DNA from: Pseudodesulfovibrio hydrargyri
GTDB lineage: Bacteria > Desulfobacterota > Desulfovibrionia > Desulfovibrionales > Desulfovibrionaceae
Reading direction: 5' to 3'
Assembly (NCBI RefSeq): GCF_001874525.1
Contig: NZ_LKAQ01000004.1
Location: 310,001 to 374,000, forward strand
DNA: 64,000 nucleotides
A program made the position numbers and the translations under genes. The notes under the pieces were generated by a model. That model saw nothing but the letters and a program-made list of their open reading frames with translations. It ran no database searches and was not told the origin of the DNA. Shown piece after piece: positions 8,557 to 19,274 of the stretch; positions within the stretch are counted from its first letter, which is position 1; every line of letters begins with the position of its first letter.

Positions 8557-10029
8557 ATGGATTTCGAGACCCTGTTGGAAAAGGCGGGAAAAGGGCTGGT
8601 CGTGCGCACGGATTCGCGCAAGATACAGGACGGCGAATGCTTCGTGGCCATGCCCGGCACGGCCGTGCGCGGCATCGACTACATCCCGGGCGCCATGGAC
8701 AACGGCGCGCGCTACATCGTGGCCCCGGAGGCGGCCCGCGACCTGGTCGCCCCGGTGGTCGAGAAGCGGGCCGTGGCCGTGTACGTGCCCAACCCGGCCA
8801 TAGCCCTGGGCGAACTGGCCCGGGCCCACTTCCAGGTCATGGACCGCGACCTCAAGCTGGTGGCCGTGACCGGGACCAACGGCAAGACGACCACCTCCTA
8901 CATCATCGAGCACCTGCTGGCCAAAAGCGGGCTCAAGGTGGGCGTGCTCGGCACGGTCAACTACCGCTGGCCCGGCTTCATGATGGACGCCCCCCTGACC
9001 ACTCCGGACTGCTGGATGATCCACGAACTGCTCTTCAACATGAAGAAGGCGGACGTGGACGTGGCCGTCATGGAGGTCTCCTCCCACGCGCTGGACCAGT
9101 ACCGCGTGGCCGGGCTGGACTTCGACGCCGCCGTGTTCACCAACCTGACCCAGGACCACCTGGACTACCACGGCGACATGGAGACCTATTTCCGGGCCAA
9201 GGCCAAGCTCTTCGCCGAATACCCGCGCAGGAACAAGGCCGGGGTGATCAATTTCAACGACCCGTACGGGCGCCGCCTGCTCAGGGATTGCGAGGGCGGC
9301 ATCGGCTACGGCATCGGCGACACCGCCCTGGTGCGCCAGGAGGTCGGCGACCGGCCTTTGGTCCAGGGGCGCATCCTGTCCATGACCGGCCAGGGCATGG
9401 AGATCGAGACCGCCTTCAAGGGCAAGACCTGGGTGGTCCAGTCCCCGCTGGTCGGTTCGTTCAACGCCATGAACCTGCTGGCCGCCCAGGCCGTCGGGCT
9501 GCAGCTCGGCCTGAACTGCCGCGACATGCGCAGGCTGTCCACCTTCCCGGGCGTGCCCGGGCGGCTGGAGCGGGTCATGAACGACAAGGGGCTGGACATC
9601 TTCGTGGACTACGCCCACACCCCGGACGCCCTGGAGAACGTGCAGGGCACCCTCAAGGAACTGGATTTCAAGCGGCTGATCACCGTGTTCGGCTGCGGCG
9701 GCGACCGCGACCGGGCCAAGCGCCCGCTCATGGCCGCGTCCGCCGCGCGCTTCGCCGACGTGGCGGTCCTGACCTCGGACAACCCGCGCACCGAGGACCC
9801 GGCCGCGATCATGGACGACGCCCGCCCCGGACTGGCCGGGGCCAAGCGCGTCATGGAGAACCCGGACCGGGCCGAGGCCATCAGGATGGCCGTGGCCGAG
9901 ATGGAGCCGGGCGACGCCCTGCTCATCGCGGGCAAGGGGCATGAGGACTACCAGATCATCGGCACCACCAAGCGCCACTTTTCGGACAGGGAAGCCGCGC
10001 TCAAAGCCATCGAGGAAGTGTATTCGTGA
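8557..10029 (+). CDS. murE: UDP-MurNAc-tripeptide synthetase MurE (meso-DAP adding)
   Basis: The 490-residue ATP-dependent amide ligase adds the third residue to the murein precursor. The ATP loop G106-T-N-G-K110-T-T-T, the H-x-L-D-Y-H-G segment and the A-K-A-K-L-F region that normally holds the carbamylated lysine are present. The D-N-P-R motif in the C-terminal domain marks specificity for meso-diaminopimelate. The ATG at 8557 gives the usual N-terminus; another in-frame ATG at 8503 would overlap ftsI. The stop overlaps the murF GTG start. Confidence 0.95.
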   Translation: MDFETLLEKAGKGLVVRTDSRKIQDGECFVAMPGTAVRGIDYIPGAMDNGARYIVAPEAARDLVAPVVEKRAVAVYVPNPAIALGELARAHFQVMDRDLKLVAVTGTNGKTTTSYIIEHLLAKSGLKVGVLGTVNYRWPGFMMDAPLTTPDCWMIHELLFNMKKADVDVAVMEVSSHALDQYRVAGLDFDAAVFTNLTQDHLDYHGDMETYFRAKAKLFAEYPRRNKAGVINFNDPYGRRLLRDCEGGIGYGIGDTALVRQEVGDRPLVQGRILSMTGQGMEIETAFKGKTWVVQSPLVGSFNAMNLLAAQAVGLQLGLNCRDMRRLSTFPGVPGRLERVMNDKGLDIFVDYAHTPDALENVQGTLKELDFKRLITVFGCGGDRDRAKRPLMAASAARFADVAVLTSDNPRTEDPAAIMDDARPGLAGAKRVMENPDRAEAIRMAVAEMEPGDALLIAGKGHEDYQIIGTTKRHFSDREAALKAIEEVYS

Positions 10030-11414
10030 ACCTGACCCTGGCTGAAGTCGCACGCTGCCTCGGCACCCTGGCCGACGAAGGGTTCGAGAAGACCGTGGTC
10101 ACCGAGGTGAAGACGGACTCCCGCACCGTGGAGCCCGGCGACCTTTTCTTCTGCATCGCGGGCGAGAATTTCGACGGCCACGAATTCGCACGGCAGGCCG
10201 CCGCGAGCGGGGCCTGCGCCGTGGTCGCCTCGCGCATGATCGGCGAGGTGGACGCGCCGATCATCATGGTCCGCGACACCAAGGTCGCCCTGGGCAGGCT
10301 GGCCGCCTGCTGGCGCGACACCTGCGGGGCCAGGCTCGTGGCCGTGACCGGCACGGCGGGCAAGACCTCGGTCAAGGAGATGCTCCACGCCGTGGCTTCC
10401 CAGCGCTTCGCGACGGCCAAGAACTACCGCAATTTCAACAACCAGATCGGGCTGCCCCTGTCCATGCTCAAGGCCTCGGCCGACCAGGAGCTGTGGATCA
10501 TGGAGCTGGGCATCTCGCGGCGGGGCGACATGGAGGAGCTGGCTCCGGTGGCCAGTCCGGACCTGGCGGTCATCACCAACGTGGGCCCCGGCCACCTGGA
10601 GGGACTCGGCGACGAGGCGGGCGTGGCGAGCGCCAAGACCGCCCTGCTGCGCTACCTGCGTCAGAACGGCCAAGCCGTGATCTGCCGGGACTATCCCCTG
10701 CTCTGGAACGCGGCCCTGGAACTGGTGGACGCGCCCGTGGGCTTCTCGGGCCGCGACGGCGCCGACACCGACTTTTCCGCCGTGTTCCTCGGGTCCACGC
10801 CCGACGGGCAGGGCCGTTTCCGGCTGAGAACGCCGGACGGCGACGGCGAGATAACCGCCCCGTTCCGCGGGGCCCACTATGCCGAGAACCTGGCCTGCGT
10901 GGCCGCGGCGGCCCACTGCCTGGGGCTGTCCCGCGACGACGTGGTCAAAGGGGTGCAAACCATGGCCACGGACCCGCAGCGCTTCTGCTGCAAGATAGGC
11001 AAGGGCGTCACGGTCATCGACGACACCTACAACGCCAACCCCCTGTCCATGGCCCAGTCCGTGCGCACCGCGCGGGAGATGGCCGGGGAGAGCCCCCTTG
11101 TCCTGGTCCTCGGCGACATGCGCGAGCTGGGCAAGGAGGCCATGGCGCTCCACGAGGAGCTCGGCCGGGTCCTGCGCGAGGTCGCGCCGGCCATGGTCTT
11201 CTACAAGGGCGAGCACTTCCTGGACGTGGAGCGCGGCTTTGGCGGGTACATGCGCGAGGCCGGGAAACCCGAGGAATTTCTCGAGGCGTGGCGCGAGCTG
11301 TGCCTCACCGAGGGCGTGGTCCTGGTCAAGGGGTCCCGTTCCCTGAAGATGGAGCTTCTGGCCAACGTTCTGTGCCGGGAGCTGAACGCCCTGCCCCAAG
11401 GAGGCGGACTGTGA
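10026..11414 (+). CDS. murF: UDP-MurNAc-tripeptide:D-Ala-D-Ala ligase MurF
   Basis: This 462-residue Mur ligase attaches D-Ala-D-Ala to the UDP-MurNAc tripeptide. It has the D-S-R-x-V-E-P-G-D-L-F motif, an ATP loop G-T-A-G-K-T-S-V-K near residue 109, and [12 protein letters not shown]. The C-terminal domain carries D-D-T-Y-N-A-N-P. It starts with GTG in a GTGA overlap with murE and ends in a GTGA overlap with mraY, so translational coupling is likely. Confidence 0.95.
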   Translation: MNLTLAEVARCLGTLADEGFEKTVVTEVKTDSRTVEPGDLFFCIAGENFDGHEFARQAAASGACAVVASRMIGEVDAPIIMVRDTKVALGRLAACWRDTCGARLVAVTGTAGKTSVKEMLHAVASQRFATAKNYRNFNNQIGLPLSMLKASADQELWIMELGISRRGDMEELAPVASPDLAVITNVGPGHLEGLGDEAGVASAKTALLRYLRQNGQAVICRDYPLLWNAALELVDAPVGFSGRDGADTDFSAVFLGSTPDGQGRFRLRTPDGDGEITAPFRGAHYAENLACVAAAAHCLGLSRDDVVKGVQTMATDPQRFCCKIGKGVTVIDDTYNANPLSMAQSVRTAREMAGESPLVLVLGDMRELGKEAMALHEELGRVLREVAPAMVFYKGEHFLDVERGFGGYMREAGKPEEFLEAWRELCLTEGVVLVKGSRSLKMELLANVLCRELNALPQGGGL

Positions 11415-12487
11415 TCTACAACCTGCTCGTCCCCCTGAGCACGGACGTGGGCGTCCTCAACGTCTTCCGGTACATCACCTTCCGTTCGGTCTGGGCCCTG
11501 CTGACCGCGCTGATCATCTCCATCCTGTTCGGCCCGGCCATGATCCGCTGGCTGACCCGGATCAAGTGCGGCCAGTACATCCGCGAGGACGGCCCCAAGC
11601 ACCAGGCCAAGCAGGGCACCCCGACCATGGGCGGACTCATGATCCTGCTGTCCGTTTCCGTCTCCACCCTGCTGTGGGCCGACCTGACCAACATCTACGT
11701 CTGGCTGACCCTGCTGGCCTTCGGCGGGTTCAGCGCCATCGGCTTCGCGGACGACTACATCAAAGTGGTCAAGCGGCGGAACAAGGGACTGTCGGCCAAG
11801 GCCAAGTTCTCCCTGCAGTGCCTGGTGGCGGCCACGGCCATCGCCCTGCTCATCAGCGAACCGGCCTACTCCACCCGGCTGTCCGTGCCGTTCTTCAAGA
11901 ATTTCAACCCGGACCTCGGCTGGTTCTATCTGCCTTTCGCCCTGGTCGTCATGGTCGGGGCGTCCAACGCGGTCAACCTGACCGACGGGCTGGACGGGCT
12001 GGCCATCGGGCCCATGGTCGTGGCCATGGCCTGCTTCGCCATCTTCATCTACGTGTCCGGACACGCGACCATGGCCGAATACCTCCAGGTCCAGAACATC
12101 CAGGGCATCGGCGAGGTCACGGTCTTCTGCGGGGCCATGGTCGGCGCCGGGCTCGGCTTTCTGTGGTTCAATGCCCACCCGGCCCAGGTCTTCATGGGCG
12201 ACGTGGGCTCCTTGGGCCTGGGCGGCGCGCTCGGCTTCGTGGCCGTGCTGGCCAAGCAGGAGCTGCTGTTGGCCATCGTCGGCGGCGTGTTCGTCTTCGA
12301 AACCCTGTCGGTCATCCTGCAGGTCGGCTACTTCAAGCTCACCGGGGGCAAGCGCATCTTCAAGATGGCCCCCCTGCACCACCATTTCGAACTCAAGGGC
12401 ATCCCGGAATCCAAGATCATCGTCCGCTTCTGGATCCTGTCCATACTCATGGCCCTGATGGCCCTGTCCACGCTGAAACTGAGGTAG
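11411..12487 (+). CDS. mraY: Phospho-MurNAc-pentapeptide translocase MraY
   Basis: The 358-residue polytopic membrane enzyme transfers phospho-MurNAc-pentapeptide to undecaprenyl phosphate, giving lipid I. About ten hydrophobic helices are visible. Signature blocks are K-x-G-T-P-T-M-G-G near residue 70, F-A-D-D-Y-x-[13 protein letters not shown] and the catalytic-site M-G-D-V-G-S-L-x-L-G-G. The A-P-L-H-H-H-F-E motif is near the end. GTG at 11411 is chosen because it overlaps the murF stop and matches the family N-terminus. Confidence 0.96.
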   Translation: MIYNLLVPLSTDVGVLNVFRYITFRSVWALLTALIISILFGPAMIRWLTRIKCGQYIREDGPKHQAKQGTPTMGGLMILLSVSVSTLLWADLTNIYVWLTLLAFGGFSAIGFADDYIKVVKRRNKGLSAKAKFSLQCLVAATAIALLISEPAYSTRLSVPFFKNFNPDLGWFYLPFALVVMVGASNAVNLTDGLDGLAIGPMVVAMACFAIFIYVSGHATMAEYLQVQNIQGIGEVTVFCGAMVGAGLGFLWFNAHPAQVFMGDVGSLGLGGALGFVAVLAKQELLLAIVGGVFVFETLSVILQVGYFKLTGGKRIFKMAPLHHHFELKGIPESKIIVRFWILSILMALMALSTLKLR

Positions 12488-12491
12488 AACC

Positions 12492-13796
12492 GTGAACCGC
12501 ATCGTCCGCAACTTCATCAACGAGGCCATCCTCACCGGCAAACGGGCCGTGGTCGTCGGCACCGGCAGGTCCGGCCTGGCCGCCGCCCGGCTGCTCGACG
12601 TGCTCGGGGCCAAGGTGCGCGTGGTCGACCGCGACGAGACGGTCACCGGGGAGAAGCTCGGCGAGTTGGCGGGCAAGGTGGAACTTGTCACCGGTCCCCA
12701 CGAGAAGGCGCACTTCGCGGACGCGGACATGGTCGTCTTTTCCCCGGGCGTGGCGGTGCGCAAGCTCGCCCCGGTGCTCGAGGGCATCCCGGCGCGCAAC
12801 CTGGTGGCCGAGCTGGAGCTGGCCTCCTGGTTCATCGAGGCCCCGATCCTGGCCGTGACCGGGTCCAACGGCAAGACCACGACCACCACGCTGATCACGG
12901 AGATCCTGAAAAAGGCGGGCCGCCGGGTCTTCACCGGCGGAAACATCGGCGTTCCCCTGTGCGAATACCTCCTGGACATGGAGCCCGCCGAGATCCTCGT
13001 CCTCGAGGTCTCCAGCTTCCAGCTGCAGAACTGCCGCCTGTTCAAGCCGCACGTCGGCGTGTTCCTGAATTTCGCGGCCAACCACCTGGACTACCACCAG
13101 GACCTGGAAGAGTACCTGGACGCCAAGCTGCACCTGTTCAGCCGCATGACCCTGGACGACACCGCCCTGCTGCACGAATCCCTGCGCCCGCCGCTCAACG
13201 GCCGGACCTTCACCGGCGCGCGCATCGAGTGGTTCGGGCCGACCTCCCGGTTCGCGGCCCCGCACCTGCTGGGCGAACACAACCGCTCCAACGTGGAGGC
13301 CGCCTGGCAGGCCGTGAAGCGGTTCGGGGTAACCGAGGAACAGGCCGCCGAGGCCATCCGCGAATTCCGCCCCCTGCCCCACCGCATCGAGCCCGTGGCC
13401 GAGAAGAACGGCGTGCTCTACGTCAACGACTCCAAGGCCACTACCCTGGACGCCGCCGAGGCCGCGGTACACGCCTTCGACCGCCCGGTGCGCATTCTCA
13501 TGGGCGGCGTGTGGAAGGGCGGCGACGTGGCCCGGTTCGCCGAGGGCATCGACGGCCACGTGGCCTCGGTCGGGCTGTTCGGCGGCTCGCGCGACATCCT
13601 GGAGCCGGAACTGGCCAGACATTTCTCCGTGACCTGGGACGAGACCCTGGAGGCGGCCGTCCGGCGGCAGGCGTCCCTGGCCGCGCCGGGCGACGTGATC
13701 CTGCTCTCCCCGGCCACGTCGAGCTTCGACCAGTACCGGAACATGGCCGAACGCGGCGCGGACTTCAAACGCGCGGTGGAGGGGCTCCATGGCTAG
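12492..13796 (+). CDS. murD: UDP-MurNAc-L-Ala:D-Glu ligase MurD
   Basis: This 434-residue ligase adds D-glutamate to UDP-MurNAc-L-alanine. It has an N-terminal Rossmann domain with G-T-G-R-S-G near residue 22, an ATP loop G124-S-N-G-K-T-T-T, and H-L-D-Y-H. The C-terminal block is N-D-S-K-A-T-T-L-D-A. It uses a GTG start with GAGG seven bases ahead. It overlaps ftsW by eight bases. Confidence 0.95.
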   Translation: MNRIVRNFINEAILTGKRAVVVGTGRSGLAAARLLDVLGAKVRVVDRDETVTGEKLGELAGKVELVTGPHEKAHFADADMVVFSPGVAVRKLAPVLEGIPARNLVAELELASWFIEAPILAVTGSNGKTTTTTLITEILKKAGRRVFTGGNIGVPLCEYLLDMEPAEILVLEVSSFQLQNCRLFKPHVGVFLNFAANHLDYHQDLEEYLDAKLHLFSRMTLDDTALLHESLRPPLNGRTFTGARIEWFGPTSRFAAPHLLGEHNRSNVEAAWQAVKRFGVTEEQAAEAIREFRPLPHRIEPVAEKNGVLYVNDSKATTLDAAEAAVHAFDRPVRILMGGVWKGGDVARFAEGIDGHVASVGLFGGSRDILEPELARHFSVTWDETLEAAVRRQASLAAPGDVILLSPATSSFDQYRNMAERGADFKRAVEGLHG

Positions 13797-14910
13797 CTCC
13801 CTGAACGCCAAGACGGGCGGCGAAAAGGGCCGCATGGACTACTGGCTGCTGACCGCCACGTTGATGCTGGCCGGATTCGGCCTGATCATGGTCCTGTCCT
13901 CGTCGGGCATCATGGCCGAGCGCACCTACGGCGACACCTACTATTTCTTCAAGCGTCAGCTGATGTTCACGGGCGCGGGCCTCGCGGCCATGTTCTTTCT
14001 GACCCGGATTCCGCTCAAGGCCGTCTATTCCCTGACCTACGTATGGGTCGGCCTGGCCATCGTCCTGCTCGCCCTGTGCGCCAGCCCGCTCGGAGCCAGC
14101 ATCAACGGGGCCAGCCGCTGGATACGCGTGGGCCCGGTCAACGTCCAGCCCCTGGAATACGCCAAGGTGGCCCTGGTCCTGTATCTGGCCTACTTCTTCG
14201 CCCGCAAGCAGGACCTGGTCCGGACCTTTTCCGTGGGCTTCCTGCCGCCGTTCTTCGTGACCGGCTTTCTGTGCGGCCTGCTCCTGCTCCAGCCGGACTT
14301 CGGCGGGGCCGTGGTCATGTGCGGCCTGCTCTTCTTCATGTGCCTGGTGGGCGGCACCCGGTTCAGCTACCTGTTCATCTCGCTGCTCTTCGCGGGCGGC
14401 GCGGGCTGGATGCTCATCTCGTCCTCGCCTTACCGCTTCAAACGCTGGACCGCCTTCCTCGACCCCTTCGCATCGGCCCAGAACGAGGGCTACCAGCTGG
14501 TCCAGTCCCTGTACGCCTTCGGCTCGGGCAAGATCTTCGGCACCGGCATCGGCGCGGGCCAGCGCAAGCTCTTCTTCCTGCCCGAGGCGCACAACGACTT
14601 CATCATGGCCGTGGTCGGCGAGGAGCTCGGCTTCGTGGGCATGTCCCTGTTCTTCCTCCTGGTCGGCCTGTTCCTGTACCGGGCCTTCCGCGTGGCCATG
14701 CGGTTGGAGGACCTCCAGGACCGGTTCACGGCCTTCGGCACCACCTGCATCCTGGCGCTGGGCATGGTCCTGAACCTGGCCGTGGTGCTGGGCACCGTGC
14801 CGCCCAAGGGCGTGGCCATGCCGTTCATCTCCTACGGCGGATCGTCGCTTACCGTGTCCTTCATCTGCGCGGGCATCCTGCTCAACCTCTCCCGGAGGGT
14901 GAAGGCATGA
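13789..14910 (+). CDS. ftsW: Septal peptidoglycan polymerase FtsW
   Basis: The 373-residue SEDS-family membrane protein polymerises septal glycan strands from lipid II together with FtsI. Around ten membrane segments are visible. Conserved features are the L-x-V-L-S-S-S-G entry, the G-A-x-R-W-I-x-V-G-P block with Q-P-L-E-Y-A-K near residue 120, the E-x-H-N-D-F-I-M-A-V-V-G-E-E-L-G motif and the final P-F-I-S-Y-G-G-S-S. GGAGGGG lies just ahead of the ATG. The stop overlaps the murG start (ATGA). Confidence 0.96.
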   Translation: MASSLNAKTGGEKGRMDYWLLTATLMLAGFGLIMVLSSSGIMAERTYGDTYYFFKRQLMFTGAGLAAMFFLTRIPLKAVYSLTYVWVGLAIVLLALCASPLGASINGASRWIRVGPVNVQPLEYAKVALVLYLAYFFARKQDLVRTFSVGFLPPFFVTGFLCGLLLLQPDFGGAVVMCGLLFFMCLVGGTRFSYLFISLLFAGGAGWMLISSSPYRFKRWTAFLDPFASAQNEGYQLVQSLYAFGSGKIFGTGIGAGQRKLFFLPEAHNDFIMAVVGEELGFVGMSLFFLLVGLFLYRAFRVAMRLEDLQDRFTAFGTTCILALGMVLNLAVVLGTVPPKGVAMPFISYGGSSLTVSFICAGILLNLSRRVKA

Positions 14911-15995
14911 GCCTGAACCGCGTCGTACTGACCACCGGCGGCACCTGCGGCCACATCTTCCCGGCCCTGGCCGTGGCAACGGCCCTGCGCGAGTACAACA
15001 GGGGCGTGCGCATCCTGTTCATGGGCGGCCCCGGCGTGGAGGGCGAACTGGCCCGCAAGCACGGCCTGGAGTTTCTGGAGCTGCCCGCCAGCGGCGTCAT
15101 GGGCAGGGGCGTCACCGGCGTCCTGTCCGGCCTGGGCTGGCTCGGCACGGGCATCCCCAAGGCCTTGTACGAAGTCTGGCGCTTCAAGCCCGAGGCGGTC
15201 ATCGGCTTCGGCGGGTACGCGGGCTTCTGCCCGGTGCTGGCCGCGCGCATCCTCGGCATCCCCACGGCCGTGCACGAGCAGAACTCCGTGCCCGGCGTGA
15301 CCAACAAGGTGCTCGGCAGGATGGTCAAACGGATTTTCCTGAGCTTCCCGGACGCCATGGGCGTGTTCCTCCCGGACAAGACCTTTTTGACCGGCAACCC
15401 GGTGCGGCCCGAGATATTCAAGGCGGGCGAGCGACGGCGCGGCCGGATTCCCGGCAAACGGCTGTTCGTCTTCGGCGGCAGCCAGGGAGCACGGCCCATC
15501 AACGACGCGGTCATCGAGGCCCTGCCCAGGCTCATGGAGGCCGGGGTGGAGATCGTCCACCAGGCGGGCAAAATCGACTTTTCGCGCGTGCGCGCAGCCT
15601 ACAAGGCGGCGGGCGCGGACCCGGCCCAGGTGAGGGAATTCATCGACGACATGGACGCCGAATACGCGGCCTGCGACCTGGTGGTCTGCCGGTCCGGGGC
15701 GTCCACGGTCTTCGAAATCGCGGCGGCCGGGGCCCCGGCCGTGTTCGTGCCCTTCCCCCAGGCCACCCACGATCATCAGACAATGAACGCGCGCGCCATG
15801 TCGGACCTCGGCGCGGCCGTGCTGCTGCCCCAACGGGACCTGAGCGGCACGGTCCTGGCCGACCGCGTGCTCGAACTGCTCGCCGACCGCGAGCGGCTTG
15901 AATCAATGGAAACAGCGGCCAGGGGCATGGCCAGGCAATACGCGGCGCGGGACATCGTGGCCGGGTTGGCCGCCATGTCCGGGCAGGAGTTATAA
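14907..15995 (+). CDS. murG: Lipid II synthase MurG
   Basis: This 362-residue GT28 glycosyltransferase adds GlcNAc to lipid I at the inner membrane face. Diagnostic blocks are G-G-T-C-G-H-I-F-P-A-L-A at the start, G-F-G-G-Y-A-G-F, H-E-Q-N-S-V-P-G, F-G-G-S-Q-G-A and C-R-S-G-A-S-T. The first glycine loop reads GGTCGH rather than the commoner GGTGGH or GGTSGH, a small-residue swap that should be tolerated. The ATG overlaps the ftsW stop. Confidence 0.95.
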   Translation: MSLNRVVLTTGGTCGHIFPALAVATALREYNRGVRILFMGGPGVEGELARKHGLEFLELPASGVMGRGVTGVLSGLGWLGTGIPKALYEVWRFKPEAVIGFGGYAGFCPVLAARILGIPTAVHEQNSVPGVTNKVLGRMVKRIFLSFPDAMGVFLPDKTFLTGNPVRPEIFKAGERRRGRIPGKRLFVFGGSQGARPINDAVIEALPRLMEAGVEIVHQAGKIDFSRVRAAYKAAGADPAQVREFIDDMDAEYAACDLVVCRSGASTVFEIAAAGAPAVFVPFPQATHDHQTMNARAMSDLGAAVLLPQRDLSGTVLADRVLELLADRERLESMETAARGMARQYAARDIVAGLAAMSGQEL

Positions 15996-15998
15996 AGT

Positions 15999-17462
<1,464 letters not shown>

Positions 17463-18344
17463 ATGCCGCTTGAATTGACCGCCAATCCCCTGCTTCGCGA
17501 GCGCACCACCCTGCGCCTCGGCGGCCCCGCCGTGGTCGAGGCGGTCGTGCGCGAGGCGGCCGACCTGGACGAACTCTCGGCCTTCCTGACCAGAGAGACC
17601 CTGCCGCCGTTCGTCCTGGGCGCGGGCAGCAACCTGCTGGCCGGGGACGGTCCCCTGGAGCTGGCCCTGGTCCGCGTGGCCGACTGTCCCGGCCCGGAAC
17701 GCGTGGAGCGCGACGGGGAGGCGATCATCGTCCGCTGCGGCGCGGGGCTCAGGCTGCCCGGCCTGCTCGGCTGGGCGCAGAGGGCGGGCTTCTCCGGCCT
17801 GGAGGGCATGACCGGCATCCCCGGCACCGTGGGCGGGGCCGTGGCCATGAACGCGGGCTCCTACGGCGTGGAGATCGGCGACCTGGTCACCCGGGTGCGC
17901 ATCTGGTCCCCGACCGGCGGCCTCGCCTGGCTGGACCGCGGCCAGTGCGTCTTCGACTACCGCCATTTCACCCCGGCCGGGACGCCGGGCAAGTGCCTGA
18001 TCTGGGAGGTGGAATTGTCCCTGCGGGAATCCGACCCCAAAGGGGTGCGCCGGGCCATGCGCGACGTCTACGAAAAAAAGAAGGCCAACCAGCCGGTCAC
18101 GGCCCGGACGGCGGGCTGCGTGTTCAAGAACCCGCCGGCCGACAGCGCGGGCAGGCTGCTGGACAAGGCTGGCCTCAAGGGCGTGCGCCTGGGGCACATG
18201 GCCTTCTCGGACAAGCACGCGAATTTTCTCGTCAACCTGGGCGGCGGCAAGGCCGCCGACGCGCTCGAGCTCATGGACATGGGCCGGCGGCGGGTCCTGG
18301 AGCAATTCGGCATAACTCTCGAACCGGAGGTCATCGTACTGTGA
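17463..18344 (+). CDS. murB: UDP-N-acetylenolpyruvoylglucosamine reductase MurB
   Basis: This 293-residue FAD enzyme reduces UDP-GlcNAc-enolpyruvate to UDP-MurNAc. It has the N-T-L-R-x-G-G-like start (T-L-R-L-G-G-P), G-x-G-S-N-L-L near residue 60, and G-I-P-G-T-V-G-G-A-V-A-M-N-A-G. The catalytic-serine block is A-G-C-V-F-K-N-P, followed by A-G-x-L-L-D-x-A-G-L-K-G. The length fits the shorter type II MurB group. The stop overlaps the ftsQ GTG. A ddl gene, often next to murB, is absent here. Confidence 0.94.
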   Translation: MPLELTANPLLRERTTLRLGGPAVVEAVVREAADLDELSAFLTRETLPPFVLGAGSNLLAGDGPLELALVRVADCPGPERVERDGEAIIVRCGAGLRLPGLLGWAQRAGFSGLEGMTGIPGTVGGAVAMNAGSYGVEIGDLVTRVRIWSPTGGLAWLDRGQCVFDYRHFTPAGTPGKCLIWEVELSLRESDPKGVRRAMRDVYEKKKANQPVTARTAGCVFKNPPADSAGRLLDKAGLKGVRLGHMAFSDKHANFLVNLGGGKAADALELMDMGRRRVLEQFGITLEPEVIVL

Positions 18345-19234
18345 GCACCCTGACCATGGGCAAACAGAGCCGCCTGAACATCGGCGGCAAGCGCACCGCC
18401 CGCGGCAACACCCGCAAGCGCAGAAAAACCGCCAATCCGCTGCTGGCCGCCGACAGGTCCACGCGCAGGCTGGCCGGTGCGGGCCGGTTCATGGTCCGCC
18501 TGGTCATGTTCAGCCTGGCCCTGTCCATCGTGGCCGTGCTCGGCGTGGGGCTGCTCTACGGATACCGCTACATCACCGCGCACCCCTATTTCGACCTCAA
18601 GGACATCCGCGTGGCCGGTAACGACCGGCTGAGCTACGAGACCATCCTCAAGACCGCCAAGGTGGACCTCGGCCTGAACTGCCTGGACATGAACGTGGGC
18701 GAGGTCAAGAACCGGCTGGACGCCAACCCGTGGATCGACTCCGTGACCGTGCGCCGCGAGCTGCCCAACCGGCTGCTGATCGACGTGCGCGAGAAGGTCC
18801 CGGCCTTCTGGGTGCGCCAGGGCGACGGATTGTATTTCGCGGACGCGCGCGGCCGGGTCATCGCGCCCATGCATCCTGGCGAGCAGGCTTCCCTGCCCAT
18901 CCTGAGCGTGGCCGAGGACCTGCCCGACGGGCCCGAGGTACTGGCCGGCATCCTCAAGAAGATGGCCGACCAGCAGACCCCCTTCACCCAGTCCCAGACC
19001 GCCTGGATCAAGCTGACCAGCGCCCACGAGCTCGAAATCTACCTGGACGGCGCGGCGGGCGGCAAGGGGCTGACCGTGAAGCTGTCCATGGACCGCTGGG
19101 AGGTCCAGCTGGAACGGCTCAAGGTGGTCTGGCGCGACCTCATGCGGCGCAACGAATTCGACGCGGCCTCGATCATCGCGGCCAGCGGCGACAAGATATG
19201 GATACAGAAGCGCAACGACCCGGCAGCGGGTTAG
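18341..19234 (+). CDS. ftsQ: Cell division protein FtsQ
   Basis: The 297-residue bitopic protein has a long basic cytoplasmic tail (about 50 residues rich in Arg and Lys), one transmembrane helix (about 52-72) and a POTRA domain. The POTRA region starts F-D-L-K-D-I-x-V-x-G-N-x-R-L-S near residue 85, followed by the beta-rich FtsQ domain with W-I-D-S-V-x-V-R-R-x-L-P. It organises the divisome with FtsL and FtsB. GTG at 18341 overlaps the murB stop; ATG at 18356 is an alternative start. Confidence 0.92.
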   Translation: MSTLTMGKQSRLNIGGKRTARGNTRKRRKTANPLLAADRSTRRLAGAGRFMVRLVMFSLALSIVAVLGVGLLYGYRYITAHPYFDLKDIRVAGNDRLSYETILKTAKVDLGLNCLDMNVGEVKNRLDANPWIDSVTVRRELPNRLLIDVREKVPAFWVRQGDGLYFADARGRVIAPMHPGEQASLPILSVAEDLPDGPEVLAGILKKMADQQTPFTQSQTAWIKLTSAHELEIYLDGAAGGKGLTVKLSMDRWEVQLERLKVVWRDLMRRNEFDAASIIAASGDKIWIQKRNDPAAG

Positions 19235-19250
19235 CGCCCGACAATATCTC

Positions 19251-19269
19251 ACAGGGAACAACCTAGGAG
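19251..19269 (+). repeat. Leader motif shared with the ftsZ leader (copy 1)
   Basis: The stretch ACAGGGAACAACCTAGGAG sits directly ahead of the ftsA ATG and contains its ribosome-binding site. An almost identical stretch precedes ftsZ at 20551-20570. Confidence 0.55.
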
Positions 19270-19274
19270 TCAGC

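Noticed and set aside
8440..10053. Long open frame of more than 500 codons antisense to murE
   Set aside because: It is a shadow of the high-GC coding strand: low-complexity His/Gly/Val-rich translation, no ribosome site, and a fully supported gene opposite. The same holds for the long antisense frames at 1417-2550, 5307-7256, 15990-18305 and 47634-50564.
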